A stretch of DNA of 64,000 bases from Massilia solisilvae (GTDB lineage Bacteria > Pseudomonadota > Gammaproteobacteria > Burkholderiales > Burkholderiaceae_D), in contig NZ_JANUGV010000001.1 of assembly GCF_024753215.1 (NCBI RefSeq), positions 1,761,976 through 1,825,975 of the forward strand, given 5' to 3'. Below the pieces are notes generated by a model. It did not search any database. It was not told the origin of the DNA and saw nothing but the letters and a program-made list of their open reading frames with translations. Made by a program: the position numbers and the translations under genes. Shown piece after piece: positions 26,141 through 35,112 of the stretch (its first letter is position 1; each line of letters starts with the position of its first letter).

Positions 26141-26812
26141 TCAGTGGTGCGCGGCGCGCGCGGTGATGGCGGCAGCCACCTGGGTCTTGCCGGCGCGCTC
26201 GGCCAGCTGGGCAGGCGTCAGGCCTTCGGAATTGGTCAGGCCCGGGTTGGCCCCGCTGTCGATCAGGAGCAGCGCGGTACTGTCGTGGCCTTCGCGCGCG
26301 GCCATCATCAACGGGGTGTAGGCGCCGCTCGCTCGCGGCGAGAGCGCATCGACCTTCGCGCCGTGATCGAGCAGCAGGCGGGCGATCTCGTTGTCGCCGC
26401 CGGCCGCCGCGTAGTGCAGCGGGGTCCAGCCGTCGCGGTTGACGGCGGCGCCCTTGGCCAGCAGCGCCTGCGCCGCCGGCATGTTGTGCTTGAAGGCCGC
26501 CATCATCAGGGCGGTATTGCCGTTGACGGCGGGCGTATCGATCCTGGTGCCAGGATGGGCCAGCAAGGTGTCGAGCACCTGCATCGAGCCCTCGCGCGCC
26601 GCCAGCACCAGCGCCGGCTCGCCGCCGATCGGGTTCAGGCTGTTGGCGTCGAAGCCGCCGGCCAGCATCGACTTGACGGTACGCGCATCGTCCGTCTGCA
26701 CCGCCCGGAAGAACTCCGCCACCTGGGCACTGGTGGCGGCCTGCGCCGCGCCGACAAGCATGCAGACCGAGAACAGGAAGCTGCGGAAGATCGCGCGGCG
26801 CGGTGTGGTCAT
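26141..26812 (-). CDS. Secreted ankyrin-repeat protein
   Basis: 223 residues with a signal peptide (FLFSVCMLVGAAQA) and about five ankyrin repeats, clear in GNTALMMAAFKHNMPAAQALLAKGA, GWTPLHYAAAGGDNEIARLLLDHGA and YTPLMMAAREGHDSTALLLIDSGA. Begins 3 bp after the TatD stop, so it is the last gene of the mltG-to-tatD operon. Likely a periplasmic protein-binding module; partner unknown. Confidence 0.88.
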   Translation of the reverse strand: MTTPRRAIFRSFLFSVCMLVGAAQAATSAQVAEFFRAVQTDDARTVKSMLAGGFDANSLNPIGGEPALVLAAREGSMQVLDTLLAHPGTRIDTPAVNGNTALMMAAFKHNMPAAQALLAKGAAVNRDGWTPLHYAAAGGDNEIARLLLDHGAKVDALSPRASGAYTPLMMAAREGHDSTALLLIDSGANPGLTNSEGLTPAQLAERAGKTQVAAAITARAAHH

Positions 26813-26814
26813 GG

Positions 26815-27597
26815 TCAGTCCCTTGGCACGTTGAACAGCTTGAAGAAGTTATCCGTCGTCTGCCGCGCCACCTCGCGCAGCGGCACGTCCTTGAGCGTGG
26901 CGATGAACTCGGCCACATGCGGCACGAAGCCGGGCTCGTTCATTTTGCCACGGTACGGCACCGGCGCGAGATACGGCGAGTCGGTTTCGATCAACATCCG
27001 TTCAAGCGGAACGGCTCTGGCGACCGCCTGCAGCTCCTTGGCGCTCTTGAAGGTGACGATGCCGGAAAAGGAGATGTAGAAGCCCATCTGCATGGCCGCC
27101 TGGGCCACTTCCAGCGACTCGGTAAAGCAGTGCATCACGCCGGCCACGCCGCCCTTGTCCGGCGCCGCGCCCTCTTCCTGCAGGATGCGGATCGTGTCGC
27201 TGCTTGCCGATCGGGTATGGATGATCAGTGGTTTCCTGGCGATGCGCGAGGCCCGGATGTGAGTGCGAAAGCGCTCGCGCTGCCATTCCAGGTCGCCTTC
27301 CAGCCGGTAGTAGTCCAGGCCGGTCTCGCCGATGGCGACGATGCGCGGGTGTTTGGCCAGCTCGACCAGTTGCTCGACCGTAGGCTCGGGCGTGTCCTCG
27401 TAGTCCGGGTGCACGCCGACCGAGGCGTAGATGTGGGGATATTGCTCGGCCAGCGCGAGCACCTGCGGGAAATCCGGCAAGTCCACCGAGACGCACAGCG
27501 CGTGGCTGACCTTGTTCTCGGCCATTTTGGCCAGCACCTCGGGCATGCGCGCGGCGAGCTCGGGGAAATTGATGTGGCAGTGGGAATCGATGTACAT
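26815..27597 (-). CDS. TatD-family metal-dependent hydrolase/DNase
   Basis: 260-residue TIM-barrel hydrolase. Metal ligands: MYIDSHCHINF (HxH), GETGLDYY (Glu), IIHTR (His), MHCFT (His) and ETDSPYL (Asp). Start at 27597 is preferred because YIDSHCH is normally within the first residues of TatD. The order holB-pilZ-tatD is conserved in many proteobacteria. Confidence 0.9.
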   Translation of the reverse strand: MYIDSHCHINFPELAARMPEVLAKMAENKVSHALCVSVDLPDFPQVLALAEQYPHIYASVGVHPDYEDTPEPTVEQLVELAKHPRIVAIGETGLDYYRLEGDLEWQRERFRTHIRASRIARKPLIIHTRSASSDTIRILQEEGAAPDKGGVAGVMHCFTESLEVAQAAMQMGFYISFSGIVTFKSAKELQAVARAVPLERMLIETDSPYLAPVPYRGKMNEPGFVPHVAEFIATLKDVPLREVARQTTDNFFKLFNVPRD

Positions 27598-27649
27598 CCG
27601 CACATTGTACGGCGCGGGGGCAAACCGCGCCAAACGCTGCCAGGACAAC

Positions 27650-27766
27650 GTAGGGTGGGCAGCTTGCTGCCCACGCGTTCAACCAGCCCCAGCACTGCCT
27701 GCCGCCCACGCGTGAGGCACTTTGACGCTGGCTGAACGCGTGGGCAGGAGAACCTGCCCACCCTAC
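27650..27766. repeat. REP-type double palindrome (GTAGGGTGGGCAG family)
   Basis: Outer 13-bp inverted repeat GTAGGGTGGGCAG / CTGCCCACCCTAC. Each end also forms its own hairpin: GGGTGGGCAG-cttg-CTGCCCACGCGTTC at the left, and GAACGCGTGGGCAG-gagaac-CTGCCCACCC at the right. The same architecture occurs at 34820. It sits inside the operon between the GNAT and tatD genes. Confidence 0.85.
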
Positions 27767-27772
27767 GATCGG

Positions 27773-28291
27773 TCAGGCCACCCGCTTGCCGAGGATGTCC
27801 AGGTCGCGCTCGATGCCGTCCAGGTTGGCCACGCGCGGGAAATGCGCCCAGGTCTCGAAGCCGAACTTTCGGAACAGTTCCAGGCTCGGCTTGTTGTGCC
27901 CGAAGATGAATCCCAGCAAGGTGTGCACCTTGACCTGCGGCGCGAACGCAATCGCCTCTTCCAGGCAATAGCGGCCCACGCCCTTGCCGCGCCATTTCTC
28001 CGCGACATAGATCGACAGCTCGGCCGTGCCCGAATACGCCGGCCGGCCATAGAAGTTCGAGTACGACAGCCAGCCCACGATTTCCGGCTCCGCCGCGGTA
28101 TCGTCGGCACGATGGATGACCCACAGCGGGCGCCGGTCCGGCGTGTGGTCGGCAAACCAGCCCTCGCGCGACTGCACGGTGATCGGCTCGGTATCGGCGG
28201 TCACTTCACGCGAAGCAATGGTGGAATTGTAAATATCGACGATGACAGGCAGGTCTTCGATGCGGGCGGTGCGGTGAACGTAGGACGGCAT
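27773..28291 (-). CDS. GNAT acetyltransferase, phosphinothricin-acetyltransferase-like
   Basis: 172-residue single-domain GNAT: HRTARIEDLPVIVDIYNSTIASREVTAD, central WLSYSNFYGRPAYSGTAELSIYVAEKWRGKGVGRYCLEEAI (acetyl-CoA-binding R-G-x-G-x-G/A type loop), and HNKPSLELFRKFGFETWAHF. Resembles the Pat/bar family acting on amino acid analogues; substrate unknown. It follows the PilZ gene by 12 bp and precedes a REP element, inside the holB-tatD operon. Confidence 0.85.
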   Translation of the reverse strand: MPSYVHRTARIEDLPVIVDIYNSTIASREVTADTEPITVQSREGWFADHTPDRRPLWVIHRADDTAAEPEIVGWLSYSNFYGRPAYSGTAELSIYVAEKWRGKGVGRYCLEEAIAFAPQVKVHTLLGFIFGHNKPSLELFRKFGFETWAHFPRVANLDGIERDLDILGKRVA

Positions 28292-28303
28292 AAAGCGAAA
28301 AGA

Positions 28304-28684
28304 CTAGAGGGTATGCGTGGCGCGCGACGAACGCAGCGCGGCGCCGAGGATTTCTTCGATGCGCAGGCGGGCACGCTGACCCGATTCGTCGGCCGGGAAA
28401 TGTACCCCGACGCCCTGCGCCTTGTTATTGTTGGCTCCCGCCGGCGTGATCCAGGCGACGCGGCCGGCAATCGGGAACTTGGTCGGGTCCTCCATCAGCG
28501 TCAGGATCAGGTAGATCTCGTCGCCGATCTTGTACGGCTTGTTGGTCGGCACGAAGATGCCGCCATTCTTCAAGAACGGCATATAGGCCGCGTACAGCGC
28601 CGCTTTTTCCTTGATGGCAAGCGACAACACCGACGGCCGTGGCTGGTTGGCTGGGCTGCTGGTGTCGTTCCGGTTGCCGCTCAT
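28304..28684 (-). CDS. pilZ: Type IV pilus-associated PilZ-domain protein
   Basis: 126-residue PilZ homologue for type IV pilus biogenesis: VLSLAIKEKAALYAAYMPFLKNGGIFVPT, YKIGDEIYLILTLMED, RVAWITPAGA, GVGVHF. The c-di-GMP-binding RxxxR arm is absent, as in PilZ of Pseudomonas. AAAGGA precedes ATG 28684. The holB-pilZ-tatD order is typical. Confidence 0.9.
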   Translation of the reverse strand: MSGNRNDTSSPANQPRPSVLSLAIKEKAALYAAYMPFLKNGGIFVPTNKPYKIGDEIYLILTLMEDPTKFPIAGRVAWITPAGANNNKAQGVGVHFPADESGQRARLRIEEILGAALRSSRATHTL

Positions 28685-28694
28685 CGGTATCCTT

Positions 28695-29720
28695 TCATGT
28701 GCAGCAGAGAGTGTACTCAAGCAGCATATCTTCGACAAACAATTTTGGCGACAGCGGGTGGTCCGCCACGGCCCGGCGCTCGGTAACGCCCTTGATCGCC
28801 TTGAGCACGCCGGCAGTGTGCACGCTGGCGGCCAGGGCCGCAAGCTCCCTCTGATAACGGGGATAGTAGCGCACGGTGCCCGAAAGTTTACAAGAGAGCA
28901 AGTCATACAGCCAGCGCTGCTCCCACGCCACCAGCGAGGCCAGCGGCGCCTTGGACAGCCGTTCGGCGGCCTTCAGGGCGGCGTCCGCGCTCGGACGGGC
29001 CAGCAGGTGCAGCAGCACGTCCAGTTCCTCGCGGTTGCCGGACTCGGCCTGGGCCAGCGCAAGCAGCGGCGCCCCGCCCTGCTCGCGCAGCCAGCTGTCG
29101 GCGTCCTGCACGCCCTGCGCCTGCAGCCATGCCAGCGCTTCGTCGTGCGCCGGCATCGGCAGCGCAAACTTGCGGCAGCGCGACAGGATGGTCGGCAACA
29201 GCCGGTCGATGCTGTTGGACGAGAGCAGGAACACGGTGCCGGGGGGCGGCTCTTCCAGCGTCTTGAGCAGCGCGTTGGAGGCCGGCATGTTGAGCGCCTC
29301 GGCCGGGTACAGCACGACCACGCGCAAGCCCTGCCGGTGGGTCGAGATGTTCATGAAGTCGGCCAGCGAGCGGATCTGCTCGATCCTGATCTCTTTCGAT
29401 GCGCTCTTGGCGGACTTCTTCTTGTCGCCGTCCGCGTCCTCGCCCTCGGCGGCGGCCGCCTCGTCTTCCAGCGCCTCGGGGCGCACGCGCCGGTAGTCGG
29501 GATGATTCTGCTGCGCGAACCAGCCGCACGAGGCGCATTCGCCGCAGGCGTGCCCATCCGGCCGCACGTTCTCGCACAACAGCGACTGGGCGAAGGCCTC
29601 GATGAAGCCGGTCTTGCCGGTGCCTTCGGCGCCGTAGAACAGGATCGCGTGCGGCAGCCGCTCGCGCATGTGCTGCAGCTGCTCCCACGCGGCCTGCTGC
29701 CACGGATGGATCGCGGTCAC
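28695..29720 (-). CDS. holB: DNA polymerase III subunit delta'
   Basis: 341-residue clamp-loader subunit. ATPase-like fold with P-loop GAEGTGKT, a zinc module ([17 protein letters not shown]), a Lys/Ala-rich insertion of about 25 residues after the zinc site ([18 protein letters not shown]), [17 protein letters not shown] and RCRKFALP (arginine-finger region SRCR). Overlaps tmk by 4 bp. Confidence 0.95.
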   Translation of the reverse strand: MTAIHPWQQAAWEQLQHMRERLPHAILFYGAEGTGKTGFIEAFAQSLLCENVRPDGHACGECASCGWFAQQNHPDYRRVRPEALEDEAAAAEGEDADGDKKKSAKSASKEIRIEQIRSLADFMNISTHRQGLRVVVLYPAEALNMPASNALLKTLEEPPPGTVFLLSSNSIDRLLPTILSRCRKFALPMPAHDEALAWLQAQGVQDADSWLREQGGAPLLALAQAESGNREELDVLLHLLARPSADAALKAAERLSKAPLASLVAWEQRWLYDLLSCKLSGTVRYYPRYQRELAALAASVHTAGVLKAIKGVTERRAVADHPLSPKLFVEDMLLEYTLCCT

Positions 29721-30346
29721 AGCAGCCGCTCCAGCGCCGCGGCAATGGCGGCGCGCGTCTCGTCGATGCTCCTGGTCGAATCGATCACGACGATGCGGCC
29801 GGGATGCTCGCCGGCCAGCCGCAGGTACTCGTTGCGGCAGCGCGAGAAGAAGTCGGCCTTCTCCTGTTCGAACTTGTCGAGCGTGCGCTCGGCGTCAAGA
29901 CGCTGGCGCGCCACCTCGACCGGCACGTCGAACAGCAGCGTCAGGTCGGGCCAGCGCCTTGCGTGCACCCACTGCGCCAGCGCCATGATCTTGTCGCGGT
30001 CCATGCCGCCCGCCGCCGACTGGTAGGCGAAACTGGCATCGGTGAAGCGGTCCGACAGCACCCAGTCGCCACGCTCGATGCCCGGCTCGATCACCTGCGC
30101 CAGGTGCTCGCGGCGGCTGGCGAACATCAGGAGCGCCTCGGTCTCCACGTGCATCTTCTCGTGCAGCAGCAGCTCGCGCAGCTGTTCGCCCAGGCGCGTG
30201 CCGCCCGGCTCGCGCGAGGACACGACGGTCTTGCCGCGCGCGGCCAAAAAGTCGACGACAAAGCCGATGTGTGTCGACTTGCCTGCGCCGTCAATGCCTT
30301 CGAAAGTGATGAATTTGCCCGGCACTGCCGTGGTCTGCTGCGTCAT
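29717..30346 (-). CDS. tmk: Thymidylate kinase
   Basis: 209-residue kinase phosphorylating d[16 protein letters not shown] is the P-loop, [11 protein letters not shown] and [12 protein letters not shown] are the conserved DR-containing nucleotide-binding segments, and [18 protein letters not shown] is the lid. ATGA overlaps with mltG before it and holB after it suggest coupling. Confidence 0.95.
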   Translation of the reverse strand: MTQQTTAVPGKFITFEGIDGAGKSTHIGFVVDFLAARGKTVVSSREPGGTRLGEQLRELLLHEKMHVETEALLMFASRREHLAQVIEPGIERGDWVLSDRFTDASFAYQSAAGGMDRDKIMALAQWVHARRWPDLTLLFDVPVEVARQRLDAERTLDKFEQEKADFFSRCRNEYLRLAGEHPGRIVVIDSTRSIDETRAAIAAALERLL

Positions 30347-31344
30347 GGGGCCTGCCGCTGGTATCGGTTGACGGCCTTGTTGTGGTCCGTCAGGTTGTCG
30401 GAAAACTTGCTGGTGCCATCGCCGCGCGAGACGAAGTACAGCGCTTCGGTGCGGGCCGGCGACAGCGCCGCCTGCAGCGACTGCACGCCCGGCAGCGCGA
30501 TCGGCGTGGGCGGCAGGCCGGCACGCACGTAGGTATTGTAAGGGGTGTCCGTTTCCAGGTCCTTCTTGCGGATTTTACCCTCGTACTTCTCGCCCATGCC
30601 GTAGATGACGGTGGGGTCGGTCTGCAGCAGCATGCCGGCCTTCAGGCGGTTCACGAACACGCCCGCGATCATCGGGCGCTCCGACTTCTGCCCGGTCTCC
30701 TTCTCGACGATCGAGGCCATGATCAGCGCTTCGTACGGATTCGCATACGGGAGGTTGGGGTCGCGCTTTTCCCACGCCGCTTTCAGCCGGTCCATCATCG
30801 CCTGGTGTGCCTGGCGGAAGATCTGCAGCTCGCTCGAGCCTTTCGCGAACAGGTAGGTATCCGGGAAGAACAGCCCTTCGGGCGACTTGTACGACAGTTG
30901 CGGCGCGATCTTTTGCAGCAGTTCCTTGTCCGACAGGTCGGCCGCGTCATGTTTGAGACTGGGCGCGGCGGCGATCACCTGGCGCATCTGGCGGAAGGTC
31001 CAGCCTTCGATGATCGTGACCGATTCCTGCGCGAACTCGCCGCGCACCAGTTGGGTGAGCAGCGTGCGGGGCGAGGTGTTGGGCTTGAGCTCGTAGCTGC
31101 CGGCCTTGATGCGCGAGCTCTTGCCCGAGATGCGCGCCAGCGTCGCAAACAGGAAAGGGTTGATCGGCACGCCTGCCTTGGCGATCTGCTGCGCCGCAGC
31201 ACCCGCGCCGCTGCCTGGTTCGACGGCGAAGGGAATCACCGCATCGGCCGTGCTGATCGGCTGCTTGGCCCACCAGGAAAAGCCCGCGGCCGCCGCGACC
31301 GACACGATCACGCCGGTCACGATGAGTTTTTTTATTAGTGCCAT
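30343..31344 (-). CDS. mltG: Endolytic murein transglycosylase MltG
   Basis: 333-residue YceG-family enzyme that cleaves nascent peptidoglycan strands. N-terminal TM anchor ([21 protein letters not shown]), LysM-like region, and the catalytic domain: [20 protein letters not shown] (catalytic Glu), [39 protein letters not shown]. Start ATG 31344 gives the membrane anchor directly; the longer frame is not conserved. First gene of the mltG-tmk-holB operon, divergent from ygfZ. Confidence 0.93.
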   Translation of the reverse strand: MALIKKLIVTGVIVSVAAAAGFSWWAKQPISTADAVIPFAVEPGSGAGAAAQQIAKAGVPINPFLFATLARISGKSSRIKAGSYELKPNTSPRTLLTQLVRGEFAQESVTIIEGWTFRQMRQVIAAAPSLKHDAADLSDKELLQKIAPQLSYKSPEGLFFPDTYLFAKGSSELQIFRQAHQAMMDRLKAAWEKRDPNLPYANPYEALIMASIVEKETGQKSERPMIAGVFVNRLKAGMLLQTDPTVIYGMGEKYEGKIRKKDLETDTPYNTYVRAGLPPTPIALPGVQSLQAALSPARTEALYFVSRGDGTSKFSDNLTDHNKAVNRYQRQAP

Positions 31345-31444
31345 TCGGGTAGTAGGGGTATTACGCCGGGTCCGGCGCGAAATTCTCGACAACTCTATAA
31401 TGAGGCCGTAATGATAAAGCCTAAACGCAAAAATAACCGAGTTT

Positions 31445-32503
31445 ATGAGTAACTGGACAGAATACCTTGCGTCCCACGGCGCCCGCTTCCATATCGACGA
31501 AGCCACTCAGGTCGAAGACTTTGGCCGCGCCCTCGGCGCCGCCGAGCTGGCCGATGGTTTCGTGGCATCGGTCACCGACCTGGGACTCATCTCCGTTGCC
31601 GGCCTTGATGCCGCCAGCTTCCTCCACAACCAGCTGACCAACGACGTCGAACACCTGGCGCCTGGCGAGGCGCGCCTGGCCGGCTACTGTACGCCCAAGG
31701 GCCGCCTGCTGGGCAGCTTCCTGATGTGGCGCGACGCCGAAGCCATCTATTTGCAGCTGCCGCGCGCGCTGCAGGCGCCGCTGCAAAAGCGCCTGTCGAT
31801 GTACGTGCTGCGCGCCAAGGCCAAGCTGGCCGATGCCACGCAAGATCCCGCCAACGAGGCCGTGATCGGCATCGGCGGCGGCAAGGGCGAAGCGGCCCTG
31901 CGCGAGCAGTTCGGCACGCTACCGGTGGCGCCCTACGCAACCGTGGCTGGCGACGCTGGCACCGTGATCCGCGTGGCCGACGCATTCGGCGCGCCGCGCT
32001 ACCTGTGGCTGGCGAGCGCCGAGCGCGCCAGCGCCGCGCTGCCGGCATTGAAGGAAGCGCTGGCACTGGGCGGCAACCAGGCCTGGAACCTGGCGTCGAT
32101 CCACGCTGGCGTGCCGCAGGTGACGGCCAGCACGCAGGAGCAGTTCGTGCCGCAGATGATCAATCTCGAGCTCCTTGGCGGCGTCAACTTCAAGAAGGGC
32201 TGCTATCCGGGCCAGGAAATCGTGGCGCGCAGCCAGTACCTGGGCAAGCTCAAGCGCCGCACCGCGCTCGCGACCATCGACAACGCCGCCGCGCAGGCCG
32301 GGCAGGAAGTGTTTTCGACGGCCGATCCCGACCAGCCCTGCGGCATGGTGGTGAACGCCGCCGCCAACGGCGCCGGCGGCGCGGATGCCCTGATCGAGAT
32401 GAAGCTCGCCGCGCTGGAAGAGGACGTACACCTTGGCGCGGCCAGCGGCGCGAAGGTCCGCTTCCTGCCCATGCCCTACCCGCTCGACGCGCTCGACCTG
32501 TAA
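31445..32503 (+). CDS. ygfZ: Folate-binding Fe-S cluster repair protein YgfZ
   Basis: 352-residue YgfZ/GcvT-like protein that supports iron-sulfur enzymes using tetrahydrofolate. The diagnostic motif is GVNFKKGCYPGQEIVARSQY (family K-G-C-Y-x-G-Q-E) near residue 247. Also GYCTPKGRLLGSFLMW. A TATAAT sits at 31396-31401, but no good -35 accompanies it. Divergent from mltG. Confidence 0.93.
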   Translation: MSNWTEYLASHGARFHIDEATQVEDFGRALGAAELADGFVASVTDLGLISVAGLDAASFLHNQLTNDVEHLAPGEARLAGYCTPKGRLLGSFLMWRDAEAIYLQLPRALQAPLQKRLSMYVLRAKAKLADATQDPANEAVIGIGGGKGEAALREQFGTLPVAPYATVAGDAGTVIRVADAFGAPRYLWLASAERASAALPALKEALALGGNQAWNLASIHAGVPQVTASTQEQFVPQMINLELLGGVNFKKGCYPGQEIVARSQYLGKLKRRTALATIDNAAAQAGQEVFSTADPDQPCGMVVNAAANGAGGADALIEMKLAALEEDVHLGAASGAKVRFLPMPYPLDALDL

Positions 32504-32506
32504 GCC

Positions 32507-32800
32507 ATGATCGACCTGTACGTGTATTACAAGGTGCGCGCGGAGAACGCCGCGCGGCTGGAACCTGTCGTTCGTGCCATGCAGGCGCGCGTGGAGGCCA
32601 ACCTGGGCGTGGCCGGACGGCTGCAGCGCCGGCCCGCGGAGTGCAACGGCGTGCAGACCTGGATGGAAGTGTATTCATCCGTGACCGACGAATTCGCAAA
32701 GAGCCTGGAACAGGCCGCGCGTGACGCCGGCGTGCACCACCTGGTTGAAGGCGGCGCGCGTCACGGCGAAGTTTTTACGGATTTCACAGCATGTGCCTGA
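32507..32800 (+). CDS. DUF4936-like small protein
   Basis: 97-residue protein starting 3 bp after ygfZ: DLYVYYKVRAENAARLEPVVRAMQARV, then CNGVQTWMEVYSSV. Ferredoxin-like alpha/beta pattern. I recognise it as DUF4936-like, a betaproteobacterial family next to ygfZ/NRDE genes; function unknown. Its end overlaps the next gene by 10 bp. Confidence 0.75.
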   Translation: MIDLYVYYKVRAENAARLEPVVRAMQARVEANLGVAGRLQRRPAECNGVQTWMEVYSSVTDEFAKSLEQAARDAGVHHLVEGGARHGEVFTDFTACA

Positions 32801-33558
32801 TTGTCTTTGCCTGGCGCGTGATCCCGGGCGTGCCCTTGATTGCGGCAGCCAACCGTGACGAGTATTACGACCGCCCGGCCACGCCGGCGGGTCCCTGGCC
32901 CGAAAATCCCAACGTGATCGCAGGCCGCGACTTGCGCGGCGGCGGCAGCTGGATGGGCGTGACGCTCGATGGCCCGGGCGGGCCGCGGTTCGCCGCGCTG
33001 ACCAACATCCGCGGGCCACAGGAAAAGCGCCCCGATGCGCCCACGCGCGGCGCGCTGGTGGCGGACTTTCTGCAGGGCGAGCAAAGTGCGGCCGACTACA
33101 TCGAACGCATCGCCCCCGGCTCTGGCGTGTACAACGGCTTTAACCTCGTGCTCGGCGACCGCGACGGCCTGTACTGGTTTTCGAACCGGGGGCTGGACGA
33201 CCCGCGCAACGGCAAACCGCTGGAGCCCGGCATCTACGGGATTTCGAACGGCCTGCTGGACGATCCGTGGCCGAAGGTGATGCGCACCAAGGCGCAGTTT
33301 GCCAGCCTGCTGTGCCAGGGCGCGCCCGAGGAAGCCTATTTCGAAATGCTGGCCGACACCACGCGTGCGCCGGACATGCGGCTGCCGGCCACCGGCGTGC
33401 CGATCGAGATGGAGCGCATGCTGTCGGCCGTGTGCATCGAATCGCCGGGGTATGGAACGCGCACTTCGACGGTGGTGCGCTTGTATGCGGGCGCGCCGCC
33501 GGAATTGAGCGAGCGCGTGGTGCAGCCGCTGTGCCCGGAGCAGGCAGAAGCCAGCTAG
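32791..33558 (+). CDS. NRDE/TANGO2-family protein
   Basis: 255-residue protein with N-terminal MCLIVFAW and NRDEYYDRPATPAGPW, the family signature, where Cys2 is the presumptive Ntn-type residue. GRDLRGGGSWMGV and ALTNIRGPQ follow. Related to human TANGO2, linked to lipid/heme handling, with no defined bacterial role. Overlaps the upstream gene. Confidence 0.88.
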   Translation: MCLIVFAWRVIPGVPLIAAANRDEYYDRPATPAGPWPENPNVIAGRDLRGGGSWMGVTLDGPGGPRFAALTNIRGPQEKRPDAPTRGALVADFLQGEQSAADYIERIAPGSGVYNGFNLVLGDRDGLYWFSNRGLDDPRNGKPLEPGIYGISNGLLDDPWPKVMRTKAQFASLLCQGAPEEAYFEMLADTTRAPDMRLPATGVPIEMERMLSAVCIESPGYGTRTSTVVRLYAGAPPELSERVVQPLCPEQAEAS

Positions 33559-33567
33559 TTAGCAGTA

Positions 33568-33655
33568 AAACCGTCGTCCCCGCGGAGGCGGGGACCCATG
33601 CTGAGCGTCGGGGCACGCGGTCTATGGGTCCCCGCCTTCGCGGGGACGACGGTTT
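33568..33655. repeat. REP-like palindrome, GTCGTCCCC family
   Basis: Imperfect inverted repeat: AAACCGTCGTCCCCGCG at the left and CGCGGGGACGACGGTTT at the right (perfect 17-bp arms), with inner arms GGCGGGGACCCAT / ATGGGTCCCCGCC. The same unit recurs in this window at 56171 and 63891. It sits between convergent genes and could act as a bidirectional terminator. Confidence 0.85.
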
Positions 33656-33673
33656 CAGGCGTGTGGGAAATAG

Positions 33674-34453
33674 CTAGATCGCCGACACGCCGCCATCCAC
33701 CGCCAGGATTTGCCCCGTGATGTGCTTGCCCGCATCCGACGCGAACAGCACCACGGCGCCCTTCAGGTCCTCGTCGTCGCCCAGCCGCCCGAGTGGCGCA
33801 GCATCGGCCAGTTCCTCGCCCATCGTGGACAGCACCCCTTTCGTCATCTTGGACGGAAAGAAGCCCGGCGCGATCGAGTTCACGGTGATGCCATAGCGGC
33901 CCCACTCCGCCGCCAGCGCACGCGTGAAATTAACCACCGCACCCTTGGAGGTGTTGTAAGCCAGCGTCTGCATCGTCCCCGGCGCATTGCCGGCCAATCC
34001 CGCGATCGACGAGATGTTCACGATGCGCCCATACCGGCGCGGAATCATCGACAGCTTGCCCACCGCCTGGGTCAGCAGGAACATGCTGCGCACGTTCAGG
34101 TTCATCACCTTGTCCCACGCGTCCAGCGGGTGATCCTCGGCCGGCGAACCCCAGCTGGCGCCGGCGTTGTTGACGAGGATGTCGACCTGCCCGAGCCGCG
34201 CCACCGCTTGTTCGGCAAAGGGCCGCACCTGCGCCTCCTGCCCCAGGTCCACCGCGATCGCCTGCGCTTCGATGCCGCGTTGCGCCAGGTGGGCCACGGC
34301 CTCGTCCAGTTCGTCCTGCTTGCGCGCCGAGATCACGAGGCGCGCCCCCTGTTCTCCCAGCGCCTGGGCCATCTGCAGGCCCAGTCCACGCGAGCCGCCG
34401 GTCACGATGGCGGTTTTGCCCTGCAAGGAGAACAGCTCCCGGGTGGTACGCAT
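33674..34453 (-). CDS. SDR-family oxidoreductase
   Basis: 259-residue short-chain dehydrogenase: cofactor loop TGGSRGLGLQMA, NNAG, catalytic Ser in NISSIAG, and YNTSK (YxxxK). Resembles 3-oxoacyl/gluconate-type reductases; substrate uncertain. GGAGG precedes ATG 34453. Followed 19 bp upstream by a Dabb protein gene in the same direction. Confidence 0.9.
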   Translation of the reverse strand: MRTTRELFSLQGKTAIVTGGSRGLGLQMAQALGEQGARLVISARKQDELDEAVAHLAQRGIEAQAIAVDLGQEAQVRPFAEQAVARLGQVDILVNNAGASWGSPAEDHPLDAWDKVMNLNVRSMFLLTQAVGKLSMIPRRYGRIVNISSIAGLAGNAPGTMQTLAYNTSKGAVVNFTRALAAEWGRYGITVNSIAPGFFPSKMTKGVLSTMGEELADAAPLGRLGDDEDLKGAVVLFASDAGKHITGQILAVDGGVSAI

Positions 34454-34472
34454 GCGGCCTCCGCGGAAAAGA

Positions 34473-34775
34473 TCAGGCTTCGTAATCCATGCACTGGCGC
34501 GCTTCGCGCACCGCGCCGATGAACGGCACCACTGCCTGGTGGGTCGGGTGCGCGGCGTAGGCGGCCAGCGCTTCCTTGCTGTCGAATTCCGAGTACAGCA
34601 CCACGTCGTAAGTCGCCTCCAGCCCCGGCTGCGCCAGCGCCACCTCGAACTTGCGCATGCCCGGCACGATGTTGGCGCAGGCATCGAGACGGCGTTTCAT
34701 CTCCCGGGCATTGGTGGCGCGGTCGGCGCCTTCGGCCTGGTCCTTCAGTTTCCACATGACGATGTGCTTAATCAT
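34473..34775 (-). CDS. Dabb-family stress-responsive alpha/beta-barrel protein
   Basis: 100-residue ferredoxin-like dimeric barrel: MIKHIVMWKLKDQAEG, FEVALAQPG, YDVVLYSEFDSKEALAAYAAHPTHQAVV. Some members are oxidoreductases or polyketide cyclases, but most are uncharacterised. Probably co-transcribed with the SDR gene. Confidence 0.85.
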   Translation of the reverse strand: MIKHIVMWKLKDQAEGADRATNAREMKRRLDACANIVPGMRKFEVALAQPGLEATYDVVLYSEFDSKEALAAYAAHPTHQAVVPFIGAVREARQCMDYEA

Positions 34776-34819
34776 ATATTTCTCGTATCACAGGGGCTCC
34801 AACTGAGCCGTTTGCATAT

Positions 34820-34904
34820 GTAGGGTGGGCAGGTCCTCCTGCCCACGCGTTCGGACAGAGCAAGCACTGGCTGGACGCGTGGGCAGGAAACCTGCCCACC
34901 CTAC
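34820..34904. repeat. REP-type double palindrome (GTAGGGTGGGCAG family)
   Basis: GTAGGGTGGGCAGG at the left and CCTGCCCACCCTAC at the right. Each end has its own hairpin with the CCCACGCGT / ACGCGTGGG core. Second full copy of the element at 27650. It lies between the start regions of the divergent Dabb and MFS genes. Confidence 0.85.
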
Positions 34905-34972
34905 GGAGGTTTGCAGAATAGCATGGGGTACCGCCTCAAGGGGCAAGCCCCACCGCGAAAAAGGTGGTTTGA

Positions 34973-35038
34973 GTAAGCTCAATGTTAGATCGCCGTAAGG
35001 TTCCAGTAAGCCTGGAGCAAGACTCGTGTAAGTTTTAC
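34973..35038 (+). promoter_or_regulatory. Six direct repeats (GTAAG-like) at exact 11-bp intervals
   Basis: GTAAG at 34973, GTTAG at 34984, GTAAG at 34995, GTAAG at 35006, GCAAG at 35017 and GTAAG at 35028, each 11 bp apart. An 11-bp period is one helical turn, so one side of the DNA is presented repeatedly. OmpR/PhoB-family response regulators bind direct repeats with this period. It ends 75 bp before the MHS transporter start, a good place for an activator site. Confidence 0.6.
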
Positions 35039-35050
35039 ATTCCACACTGC

Positions 35051-35079
35051 GAGATAGCTGACGAAGGATCGGCTATATC
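35051..35079 (+). promoter_or_regulatory. Possible activator-dependent promoter of MHS transporter
   Basis: TATATC at 35074-35079 with a poor -35 (GAGATA at 35051-35056, 17-bp spacer). A weak -35 just downstream of the 11-bp repeat array would suit activation by a bound regulator. Confidence 0.3.
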
Positions 35080-35112
35080 CAAACCGGATAATTACTACAC
35101 GGAGACAACACA

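Noticed and set aside
34935..34973. CTCAA...TTGAG dyad enclosing two small hairpins before the MHS gene
   Set aside because: Could be a structured leader, but it lies upstream of the likely start site and matches no riboswitch I know.
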